Positions 1 through 7,608 of a stretch of 43,247 nucleotides of DNA are shown here, in pieces (positions within the stretch are counted from its first letter, which is position 1; every line of letters begins with the position of its first letter). Below the pieces are notes generated by a model. That model was not told where the DNA came from, did no database searches, and saw only the letters and a list, made by a program, of their open reading frames with translations. Source of the DNA: an uncultured Sutterella sp. (GTDB lineage: Bacteria; Pseudomonadota; Gammaproteobacteria; Burkholderiales; Burkholderiaceae_F); assembly GCA_937943605.1 (NCBI GenBank), contig CALEAW010000011.1:1-43247 (forward strand). Reading direction: 5' to 3'. The position numbers and the translations under genes were made by a program.

Positions 1-33
1 ATTATATTAATGAAAAGATAAAAATACTTTATA

Positions 34-62
34 TTGTAATTTCACACATTTTATGATATAAT
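34..62 (+). promoter_or_regulatory. Sigma70-type promoter of the polysaccharide cluster
   Basis: A TTGTAA box (34-39) is followed after 17 bases by a perfect TATAAT (57-62). It lies about 50 bases upstream of the first glycosyltransferase start, which has its own GAGG ribosome site at 104-107. The whole surrounding sequence is A+T-rich, so chance matches are likelier than usual, but the spacing and position fit a real promoter. Confidence 0.5.
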
Positions 63-115
63 AATAAAGCATGACAATATAGCAAAATGAAAATAAATAG
101 TGTGAGGTTAAAAAT

Positions 116-778
116 ATGGAAAAAATAAGTGTAATAATACCAGCATTTAATGAAGAAGAAAACATTGCAAAAACAATAAAATTAGCAAAAGAAAGTAAAA
201 ACGTAGATGAAGTACTTGTTGTAAATAATTTAAGTACAGATAAAACAGAAGAAGTTTCAATTGCAAATGGAGCAAGAGTAGTAAATTGTAATGAACAGGG
301 AAAAGGAAATGCAATGGAAGTTGGAATACAAATGGCTAAAAATGAAATTATAATATTTTTAGATGCAGATGTAAAATATGTAAAAGAAAATGTTGTTGAA
401 AAATTATGCGAACCAATTATAAAAAAAGAAGTTGATTTTGTAAAATCTTCTTTTGACAGAACGACAGGTGGAACAGTAACGGAAGTAGCTGTAAAACCTG
501 TTCTAAATTTATTATATCCAAATATGTACAAGTTCTTAGAACCAATTAGTGGAATGATTGCAAGCAAAAAATCAATATTAGAAAAACTTGTATTAGAAAA
601 AGACTATGGTGTAGATATTGGAATTTTATTAGATGTAATAAATCAAGGATATACAGTAAAAGAAGTAAATATAGGCGAAATTGACAACTTATCTCATAAC
701 AATAAAACAAATTTAACAATGTCGAAAATGTCAACAGAAATATTAAGTGCAATTTTTAAAAGAATGCCTAAAAAATAA
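116..778 (+). CDS. Glycosyltransferase, GT2/GT81 (GpgS-like)
   Basis: This is a 220-residue cytoplasmic glycosyltransferase with a GT-A fold. The N-terminus SVIIPAFNEEENI is the nucleotide-sugar binding start, FLDADV (about 81-86) carries the metal-binding DxD, and GKGNAM (about 62-67) plus YGVDIGILLD near residue 170 resemble glucosyl-3-phosphoglycerate synthase (GT81). The donor and acceptor cannot be read from sequence. In a surface-polysaccharide cluster it could act on LPS or capsule, or alternatively make a phosphoglycerate-type glycoside. The ATG at 116 has a GAGG ribosome site nine bases upstream. Base composition is extremely A+T-rich, more so than the later cluster genes, with heavy use of ATA and AAA codons, which suggests transfer from a very A+T-rich donor. 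The next gene starts about ten bases downstream, consistent with an operon. Family is confident; exact function is not. Confidence 0.75.
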   Translation: MEKISVIIPAFNEEENIAKTIKLAKESKNVDEVLVVNNLSTDKTEEVSIANGARVVNCNEQGKGNAMEVGIQMAKNEIIIFLDADVKYVKENVVEKLCEPIIKKEVDFVKSSFDRTTGGTVTEVAVKPVLNLLYPNMYKFLEPISGMIASKKSILEKLVLEKDYGVDIGILLDVINQGYTVKEVNIGEIDNLSHNNKTNLTMSKMSTEILSAIFKRMPKK

Positions 779-788
779 TGGAGGAATT

Positions 789-1794
789 ATGAAAGAAGAA
801 TTAATTTCAGTAATAGTACCGGTATACAATGTAGAAAAAATCTTACCATATTCATTAGAAAGTATTATAAATCAAACTTATAAAGACCTTGAAATTATAG
901 TAGTAAATGATGGTTCAACAGATTCGTCGCTTGAAATGTTGGAAAAGTGGAAGAATGAAGAGAAAAGACTAACGGTGATAAATCAAAAAAATCAAGGCGT
1001 AAGCAGTGCTAGAAATTGCGCCCTAGATCTAATCGAAAAGAGTAAAGTTAAATACAAGTACATATACTTTTGTGATAGTGATGATTATCTAGAGAGATGC
1101 GTTGGAAAAAGTAATAACTGCTATGGAACGATCAGATGCTGACTACGGATTATTCTCTGTCAGAAAAGTATACAAAAATACATATGTGACCGCTAAGCAA
1201 AAGATTTTTAGTAGAGTAAATTTGACTAAAGCGGATATATTAAAACAATACTTTCGTTATGGTTTTACCTGGAGAAAAGAACCTTGTTCAGAAGCATTTC
1301 TGAATAATAAGATATTCAGGTATGACGTTGTTAAAACTGAAAGGTTCGATGAAGAATTGAAACGTTCAGAAGATTTCGAATTCTTTATGAAGGTGTTTAA
1401 TAAAATCGAAAAAGGCATCCTAGTACCTGATGCATGGTTTAATTATCGAATGAGGAGTTCTTCTCTAACTCATTCTGTAAGAAATTCGGGTGATTTTAGA
1501 GCTTGTCTAAATCTTTTTTCATCGAATCAAAAAAGAACCTCGTTAGAAAAAAGATTTATTCAACACAAGTTTTGGAGAGCAGCTTATTTGGAAATCTTTA
1601 ATGAAAATAAAAGGATAAAGGATATTTTTCCGAACGGATATCAAGAAAAGCTCTATCCTCCAATTTTTGTTTCAGATATAAAATTATTATTTGTGCTGTT
1701 TATTATTCCGCCATGTTTTGTTGAAGTTTTGCGACGCTTTAGATTTTTAATTAAAAGTGATGATGGAAATAAAGAACTTGTTTTATTTGAGTGA
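789..1794 (+). pseudogene. GT2 glycosyltransferase, frame broken at an AG tract
   Basis: Two overlapping frames make one family 2 glycosyltransferase. The first (ATG 789, with GGAGG at 780-784) reads VIVPVYNVE, then VVNDGSTDSS and the catalytic YFCDSDDYLE, then runs into a stop at 1142. The second frame picks up at about 1099 with ALEKVITAMERSDADYGLF and continues with the acceptor-side half to 1794. The switch is at AGAGAGA (1091-1097); one more GA would read LERDALEKV without interruption, exactly what is expected after a GT2 DxD. As written the protein would be truncated after the catalytic aspartates and inactive. The cause may be a slipped dinucleotide repeat (phase-off state), decay, or a sequence error. 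The first part is also more A+T-rich than the rest, hinting at a mosaic gene. Confidence 0.7.
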
Positions 1795-1815
1795 GACTTT
1801 TTATGAGATTTATTG

Positions 1816-1824
1816 AAAAAAAAA
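1816..1824 (+). repeat. A9 homopolymer at the start of the large glycosyltransferase
   Basis: Nine consecutive A residues follow an ATG at 1803. Read from that ATG, translation meets TAG at 1830-1832. With one additional A the same ATG reads straight into the 912-residue glycosyltransferase frame, which is itself open back to 1817. This is the layout of a contingency-locus tract, or of a homopolymer miscall. Confidence 0.6.
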
Positions 1825-1858
1825 GAAAATAGATCAATTATGTGTCAACCTTTCAGGA

Positions 1859-4597
1859 ATGCCTTCTAGTAATGGGTCTAAATATTTCGAACAATCAAAA
1901 TTAAGAATTGCAATTATCTCAGATGAATTCTTTTTTAATTCAATTAAAGATAGCGCAAATTTCATTTATTTAACAAAAAGTAATTGGTCTGAAGTATTTG
2001 GAGAAGGAATAGATGTTTTTTTCTTTGAAACTGCATGGCATGGAATAGGTGATGAATGGAATCAATTTGCTTGGCCAGGAGCGAATAATTGTAAAGATAT
2101 TTTAGATAAAATCCTGTTGGTATGTAGAAACAAAGAAATACCATCGATCTTTTTTAGCAAAGAAGATCCACCTGATTTCTATACCTTTCTTGAGTTAGCC
2201 AAGAAATTCGATGTTGTTTTCACTAGTGCCGTAGAATGTATAGAGTATTACAAGAAGGCATTGAACCATAATCGTGTGTACGCTTCTTCTTTTTGCATCA
2301 ATCCTGTATACAATAATCCAATTGGAATGCATAGAACTAAACAATCTGAAGAGGTTCTATTTGCTGGTGCATGGTATAAAGCCTTTCCTGAAAGGTGCGC
2401 CGATCAAAGAATTATGTTTGATGGAGTCCTAAAAAGCCATACCACTTCGGCTTTTTTTATCGATAGATTTTTTACAGAAAAAAATGATTCCGAATTTCCA
2501 AGAGAATATCACAAATATGTGTACCCTGGGGTAAGCCATTCTGAGTTACAAAAATTACATAAAAGAATTCGATGGGCCATTAACTTAAACTCAATTCGAG
2601 ATAGTTATTCTATGTTTGCTAATAGAACTTTCGAATTGTTAGCAAATGGTAACCTGATTATATCAAATTACAGTTTAGGGGTTAATGAATTATTACCAAC
2701 GATATTCACGATAAACTCTAGTGAAGAGGTTGTGAATATACTAGATAAGACCTCTGAAAAAGATAAGTATAATATTCAAATGGCAGGTATTAGAACTGTC
2801 TTAGATAAACATACTTGTTTCCATAGGATAAATGAATACCTTAAACCCGTCAACCTAGATAGGCCAATTTCGGTTCATGAAGTACTGGTTGTAATCGAGG
2901 ATGAAATTAACAAGAAGGATTTTAGTAGACAAACATACGCAAGAAAATCGTTCTGTTACAAGGAGGAGTTAACAAACGAAAAATTATCAAAATATAAGAT
3001 GATAGCTTGGTTTGGAAAAAATTATAGATATGAACCATTTTATCTAGAGGATATGATAAATGTATTTAAATACACAACTTGTTCTTTTGTCACAAAGCAT
3101 AGTTTCGTAGATAAATATTTAAACATTATCCAGGAAGGAATTGAACATGACTATACCAACGAGTTCAACGGTAAATTCTGCAGTGTATGTTGGATTAGTG
3201 ATTACGATAGAAATTTATTACTAGATATTAATAATAACAGTTCAAAAAAAATAAAACATCAACAACTTGGCTATGCGTCAGATAGATTAAATATATACAA
3301 AAGAGAATGTCGTGAACTTAATGGGGAACGGAATGACTATAAAATTTCATTAGTTATCCCTTTACATAATAATGCAAACAGGTTTGTTCTAAAAGGCTTC
3401 GAAAGTATAAAAAGATCAAGTCTTTTTGAAGAAATTGAAATCCTATTGATTAATGATGCATCCGATTTTTATAATACCGGAATTCTTGAGAATATTGCAG
3501 AAAAATTCAATAATGTTAAACTGATAAATTTACCCTCGCCAGCTAGTGGGTCTGCATCAAGACCTAGAAATGTAGGAATGAGTCTATCTCAAGCTCCTTA
3601 TATAGCATTTATGGATCCTGATGATGAACTAATTAATGATGGCTTACACATACTGTATGAAAAAATTATCGAAACTAAAACTAAAGTGTGTTTCGGCAAT
3701 AGTTGGCTGCTTAAAAGAGAACCGTATCTTTGGAATCCCTATAGAGTTTATTACAAATTAGCTAGAGCCGATGTTTTAGAAAAAGGCTTTAAAGACTATA
3801 TTGCTAAAGCAGAGTTTATGACGCCTGGTATTTCTGGAATTTTATTCGACAAGGATTTGTGTGCAAAGCTTGAAGATAAGCCATTTGTTGATGGAGCATT
3901 CGCGGAAGATACATTTTTTATGTGGAAATTAATGTGTCTTGAAGTCCCTATGTCAATGGTCAATCTTCCTGTGTATAATTACTTCGCAGGAATGGCAGGA
4001 ACGGTAACTAATATTTGTGGAAGCTCTTTTTTCTATAGATCAGCTCTTGTAATAGAGCCAATGAAAAAATGGCTTGAAGATAATAATCTTTTAGACAGTT
4101 ATGTTAATGTTAGATTGGAAGGTTACATTGAGGGATGGCTGTTCAATAAATTAAAGCACGTTGATCCAGAAGATTGTGAATGTGCATGTAATTATGTGAT
4201 GGATGTTATAAAAGTTTTCTATGGAAATTATAAAATCAAATCGAAAACAGTAAACACTTTTATTGAATTCTGTCAGGCTAAAGATTACAAAGGGGCAGTA
4301 AGTATTCTTCCAGAGGATTTATATAAAATCAAAAATTTTGGGATAAGAAATCGACCTGTAAGTGTTGAAGCATTGGAGGGGGGAGAGAATTCAAAAAGGA
4401 CTGATGAAAGCTTGATTTATCAGTTTGCGTCGTTGTCAATAAATAAATCAAAGATTCAAATAAAATACGTAGTGTATAAGATCTTATCTAAGATGCCTTT
4501 AGTTAAAGATAATGAAAAGATTTTGCTAAGATATGAGAAATATAAAAGGTTAAGAAAGATGATAAAATCTCTGAAGGATAATATAATTTTTATGTGA
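1859..4597 (+). CDS. Two-domain glycosyltransferase (GT1/CgeB-like plus GT2)
   Basis: This 912-residue cytosolic protein appears to build surface polysaccharide. Residues about 15-340 resemble CgeB/Glyco_trans_1_2 proteins: FETAWHGIGDEW early, VLFAGAWYKAFPERC, and the late segment FANRTFELLANGNLIISNYSLG that lines the donor site. Residues about 495-760 form a GT2 domain with SLVIPLHNN, LLINDAS and the DxD-bearing FMDPDDE, followed by an alpha-helical tail. Such fusions usually add two different sugars or polymerise a repeat. The listed ATG at 1859 has no properly spaced ribosome site, and the frame extends upstream as DQLCVNLSG to 1817. The natural start is therefore probably the ATG at 1803, reached only if the A9 tract (1816-1824) gains one base. 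As written the gene may be out of phase. Sugar specificity is unknown. It is followed by wecB after seven bases. Confidence 0.75.
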   Translation: MPSSNGSKYFEQSKLRIAIISDEFFFNSIKDSANFIYLTKSNWSEVFGEGIDVFFFETAWHGIGDEWNQFAWPGANNCKDILDKILLVCRNKEIPSIFFSKEDPPDFYTFLELAKKFDVVFTSAVECIEYYKKALNHNRVYASSFCINPVYNNPIGMHRTKQSEEVLFAGAWYKAFPERCADQRIMFDGVLKSHTTSAFFIDRFFTEKNDSEFPREYHKYVYPGVSHSELQKLHKRIRWAINLNSIRDSYSMFANRTFELLANGNLIISNYSLGVNELLPTIFTINSSEEVVNILDKTSEKDKYNIQMAGIRTVLDKHTCFHRINEYLKPVNLDRPISVHEVLVVIEDEINKKDFSRQTYARKSFCYKEELTNEKLSKYKMIAWFGKNYRYEPFYLEDMINVFKYTTCSFVTKHSFVDKYLNIIQEGIEHDYTNEFNGKFCSVCWISDYDRNLLLDINNNSSKKIKHQQLGYASDRLNIYKRECRELNGERNDYKISLVIPLHNNANRFVLKGFESIKRSSLFEEIEILLINDASDFYNTGILENIAEKFNNVKLINLPSPASGSASRPRNVGMSLSQAPYIAFMDPDDELINDGLHILYEKIIETKTKVCFGNSWLLKREPYLWNPYRVYYKLARADVLEKGFKDYIAKAEFMTPGISGILFDKDLCAKLEDKPFVDGAFAEDTFFMWKLMCLEVPMSMVNLPVYNYFAGMAGTVTNICGSSFFYRSALVIEPMKKWLEDNNLLDSYVNVRLEGYIEGWLFNKLKHVDPEDCECACNYVMDVIKVFYGNYKIKSKTVNTFIEFCQAKDYKGAVSILPEDLYKIKNFGIRNRPVSVEALEGGENSKRTDESLIYQFASLSINKSKIQIKYVVYKILSKMPLVKDNEKILLRYEKYKRLRKMIKSLKDNIIFM

Positions 4598-4604
4598 GAG
4601 TGTT

Positions 4605-5726
4605 ATGAGAAATATATTGGTTGTTTTAGGAACTCGACCTGAAGCTATTAAACTTGCTCCTATAATTTTGGCTTTAAAAAATAATAGGAATTATAATGTA
4701 GTTGTTTGTAATACTGAGCAACAAAAAGAGCTATCGAATCAAACGCTTAATTTTTTTGGATTGAGTGCGGATATAAATCTTGATGTAATGACTCATAACC
4801 AAACCTTGAGTCAATTACAAACAAATCTGCTAAATAAGTTGCAAGATCTACTACAATCCCAACACTTTGATGCAACGATTGTCCAAGGCGATACTATGAC
4901 TGTTTTTTGTGCAGCTTTAGTTTCGTTCTACAATAAAATACCCGTTTTTCATGTCGAAGCAGGCTTAAGGAGTAAGAGTTTATTTGAGCCTTTCCCTGAA
5001 GAAGCTATACGTCAAATGGTAAGTCGTATTGTCGATCTACATTTTTGTCCCACTCTAGCTTCTAAAAAAGCTTTAGAGCGTGAGACTTTATTAAGTCAAA
5101 GGTTCTTCGAAACTGGTAATACAGTTATTGATGCTTTGTCGTGTATCGATGAGGCGGTTTTGAAAGATGCATACAATACTATTCATTCTTATGGTATTCA
5201 ATTAAATAGAAAGGTCATCTTAGTGACCGCTCATCGTCGTGAAAATCACGGTGAGCGTTTAAATAAGATTATTGATTCTATTGTTGAACTTAGCAGTTCT
5301 TTTAATGATATCCAATTTGTGATTCCAGTGCACCCTAATCCGAATGTCAAAAATAAAGTACACGAAAGATTGAGGAGTATGAAGAATATATATTTGTTGC
5401 CTCCTCTCCCATATCCAGAGTTGGTTTTGTTAATGAAAAATTCAACGTTGATAATGACAGATAGTGGTGGTATTCAAGAAGAAGCCCCTACTTTTGGTTG
5501 TCCAATTTTAGTACTGCGTTATGAGACAGAGAGAAAAGAAGGGGTGGACGCAGGCTTTGCTAAATTGGTTGGTGCGGATACCAAGATGATTGTTGAATCC
5601 GCTAAAGAGGTTATAGAGCATCCTTCAAAGTATAACCATTTAAAGAGTAAAACTAACCCTTATGGTGATGGATTCGCAACACAAAGGATCATTGAGACTA
5701 TTGATGAATATTTTAATACTAAATAA
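4605..5726 (+). CDS. wecB: UDP-N-acetylglucosamine 2-epimerase (non-hydrolysing)
   Basis: The enzyme interconverts UDP-GlcNAc and UDP-ManNAc in the cytosol, supplying ManNAc or ManNAcA for surface polysaccharide. The 373-residue length is normal for the family. Diagnostic segments are all present in order: GTRPEAIKLAPII at the N-terminus, FHVEAGLRS, PEEAIRQMVSRIVD, TAHRRENHGERL, PVHPNPNV and TDSGGIQEEAPTFG followed by LRYETERKEGVDAG, which form the UDP-binding and catalytic region. The ATG at 4605 follows the preceding gene by seven bases, so it is co-transcribed with the glycosyltransferases. No ManNAc dehydrogenase lies beside it in the window. A strong terminator (5742-5774) follows. The symbol wecB is by family; capsule loci use other names for the same enzyme. 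Confidence 0.92.
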   Translation: MRNILVVLGTRPEAIKLAPIILALKNNRNYNVVVCNTEQQKELSNQTLNFFGLSADINLDVMTHNQTLSQLQTNLLNKLQDLLQSQHFDATIVQGDTMTVFCAALVSFYNKIPVFHVEAGLRSKSLFEPFPEEAIRQMVSRIVDLHFCPTLASKKALERETLLSQRFFETGNTVIDALSCIDEAVLKDAYNTIHSYGIQLNRKVILVTAHRRENHGERLNKIIDSIVELSSSFNDIQFVIPVHPNPNVKNKVHERLRSMKNIYLLPPLPYPELVLLMKNSTLIMTDSGGIQEEAPTFGCPILVLRYETERKEGVDAGFAKLVGADTKMIVESAKEVIEHPSKYNHLKSKTNPYGDGFATQRIIETIDEYFNTK

Positions 5727-5741
5727 GTAATTGAATTAATT

Positions 5742-5774
5742 AAGAAACAAGACCTTATGGTCTTGTTTCTTTTG
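5742..5774 (+). terminator. Rho-independent terminator after wecB
   Basis: A perfect 13-bp stem (5742-5754 with 5759-5771) closed by the tetraloop TTAT is followed by a short T run. It ends only about 16 bases before the ATG of the repeat-bearing transferase gene, so that gene depends on read-through or on a promoter inside or just before this hairpin. Confidence 0.85.
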
Positions 5775-5789
5775 TAGTTGGTGTATGTA

Positions 5790-7466
5790 ATGAAAAAACT
5801 AATTCCTTCCTTCCTTCCTTCCTTCCTTCCTTCCTTCCTTCCTTCCTTCCTTCCCTATATTCTGCTATTCATAACAATTTTTCTCTTATATGGAGTTTCA
5901 ACGAAAGTATTTATATCTGCAATTTGGATTATTTGTTTCTTAATTAGTGTTTCATTGCTTGGAAAAATAGCCACTCTCAGCGTTAATGTTGTTACATTAA
6001 CTTTTGTTGCATTCGAAGGATTTGTGCATTTTAAGTATGGTGATTTTAGCTGTGGAATTTTAGATTCGATATTATCTACAAATTACAATGAGGCTAAAAA
6101 CATGCTTTTAGCTAATTCGGTCTGGGGTATTTCTATTTTGCTTGCTGTAGTCCTTGTCTCTTATATATTTTTTATAAAAGGAAGTCGTTTTTCTAATAAG
6201 ATAAAATACGTTGCGTTTGTGTTTTTGCTTATCTCAAGTATTGTTGTTGTTTGTGACTATTTTAAGTATAAAAAGGAATTCACGTCAAATTCCGTCGATA
6301 GCCCGACGACATTTTCTGAATTTATAACAAAGATAGAAAACTCGGACAAGCATATTGCTAAATTTAAATGCCAATACCCAGTTATTATTGGTAATGTTTC
6401 TTATTCGATCTATTATTTATATAGAAACTACAATATTCAAGAGGTTATACGTCGGCAAGATTCTAACAAAGTTAAGGATTCTAGTGTAGGTAGCCTCGAT
6501 CTGAAGAAAAGGGTAAAAAATGTAGTTTTGATAATGAGTGAATCATCTTCTTCTAGATTTTATAGTGTTTATGGTTATCGGAATTATAATACAAATCCTC
6601 GTTTAGCTTATCTAAATGGACGTGGTGATATATCTATATGCAGTAAGGTGCATTCTCCATCTAATATAACTAGGACATCTGTGCCCTTAAATCTTTCATT
6701 TGCATCTCCTAAATCTTTTTATGATTTATATACATATAAGTCTATTGTTAATTTAGCTCATGATGCTGGATATAAAACAATTTGGTTAGCAACGCAAAAC
6801 TCTGGTGGACTTTCTGGTTGGGGGAATACTTATGAATATATTTCACGTTCAAGTGATTATTTAGTATCTCCAGATATTACTAATGAGAATTTTGGGTTAG
6901 TTGTTGAAGATGATAATTTAACTGTCCCTTTATTAAAGAAATCTATAGATTTAACAAAAGGGGAGTATAGATTTATTGTGCTACATTGGGTAGGTAATCA
7001 TGCCCCATATCATCTCCGATATGATTCAGTTGATTCACAAAAATATCCCCAATATCCTGACTATGAAAAGAGTATTCTGAAATCTGATCGTTTAGTTGAG
7101 GCTGTAATCAATATTTTAAAGAATCTAGGTGAGGAATATTTTTTAGTCTTTACGGCAGATCATGGTGAAATACCTTATGATGAAGGAGCAGGAAAAGAAC
7201 ACGGATTAACTTATGGCGGATATGGACAATACGAGATTCCATTTATTATTTCTAGTTCAATTTATTCTGATCGTTGTCATGTTTTAGATACTTATCGAAG
7301 TAGTAATGGATATTTTTCAGGGTTGTTTACAAAATTCATTATTCTTCAAAAAGTCGGTTATAATGTTGATTTAGATAAAATTAAGGTAATGAAAAATCCT
7401 GATCTAATTTTACATTCTGATGGTAATGTGTATACGTATGAGGATCTTCCTGTTCGAAATAACTAA
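5790..7466 (+). CDS. Phosphoethanolamine transferase-like sulfatase-fold membrane enzyme, phase-variable
   Basis: This is an inner-membrane enzyme of the EptA/CptA type that would transfer phosphoethanolamine (or a related group) to lipid A, LPS core or another surface glycan. An N-terminal region with about four to five hydrophobic segments (to about residue 155) precedes a periplasmic sulfatase-fold domain. VLIMSESSSSRFYSVYGY holds the metal site and nucleophile (the usual Thr appears replaced by Ser), and FTADHGE plus a following EHG supply further metal ligands. The ATG at 5790 is immediately followed by 13 TTCC units that encode repeated PSFL; the frame is currently open (ON). Loss or gain of one unit would abolish it. 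The ribosome site is weak and a terminator lies just upstream. The substrate is unknown; another sulfatase-family LPS modifier is possible. Confidence 0.75.
   Translation: MKKLIPSFLPSFLPSFLPSFLPYILLFITIFLLYGVSTKVFISAIWIICFLISVSLLGKIATLSVNVVTLTFVAFEGFVHFKYGDFSCGILDSILSTNYNEAKNMLLANSVWGISILLAVVLVSYIFFIKGSRFSNKIKYVAFVFLLISSIVVVCDYFKYKKEFTSNSVDSPTTFSEFITKIENSDKHIAKFKCQYPVIIGNVSYSIYYLYRNYNIQEVIRRQDSNKVKDSSVGSLDLKKRVKNVVLIMSESSSSRFYSVYGYRNYNTNPRLAYLNGRGDISICSKVHSPSNITRTSVPLNLSFASPKSFYDLYTYKSIVNLAHDAGYKTIWLATQNSGGLSGWGNTYEYISRSSDYLVSPDITNENFGLVVEDDNLTVPLLKKSIDLTKGEYRFIVLHWVGNHAPYHLRYDSVDSQKYPQYPDYEKSILKSDRLVEAVINILKNLGEEYFLVFTADHGEIPYDEGAGKEHGLTYGGYGQYEIPFIISSSIYSDRCHVLDTYRSSNGYFSGLFTKFIILQKVGYNVDLDKIKVMKNPDLILHSDGNVYTYEDLPVRNN
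5803..5854 (+). repeat. (TTCC)13 tetranucleotide repeat
   Basis: Thirteen uninterrupted TTCC units begin 13 bases inside the coding sequence of the phosphoethanolamine-transferase-like gene. Because the unit is four bases, copy-number change shifts the frame. This is the classical design of contingency loci such as the Haemophilus lic genes. With 13 copies the gene reads through; 12 or 14 would terminate early. Confidence 0.95.
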
Positions 7467-7529
7467 CCTAAAACCTCCGAAATCGCTTCGGTATAGCTGA
7501 CTAGTAAATCTCTGATTTCCTTGCGGCAC

Positions 7530-7562
7530 AATCAACTCCGGCTAATCCCGGGGTTGATTTTT
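7530..7562 (+). terminator. Probable Rho-independent terminator after the transferase gene
   Basis: AATCAAC (7530-7536) pairs with GTTGATT (7553-7559), a G-T wobble and CCGG/CCGG extend the stem, and the loop is six bases. Five T residues (7558-7562) overlap the stem end and follow it. It could end the polysaccharide operon, or protect the downstream transposase gene from read-through. A smaller CCGAA/TTCGG hairpin lies at 7477-7491. Confidence 0.6.
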
Positions 7563-7572
7563 ACGTAAGGCT

Positions 7573-7592
7573 ACAGTATAATGCTATACTGT
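7573..7592. promoter_or_regulatory. Palindrome upstream of the transposase gene
   Basis: ACAGTATA (7573-7580) and TATACTGT (7585-7592) form a perfect 8-bp dyad around ATGC, 16 bases before the transposase ATG. TATACT inside it could be a -10 element, and the dyad could bind a repressor or fold over the 5' end of the mRNA. Function is unproven. Confidence 0.35.
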
Positions 7593-7608
7593 TAGATAAG
7601 GTGAGAAA

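Noticed and set aside
7..567. 186-codon minus-strand frame at the left end
   Set aside because: It is the antisense of the first glycosyltransferase in very A+T-rich sequence, has no family resemblance, and the + strand gene has promoter, ribosome site and motifs.
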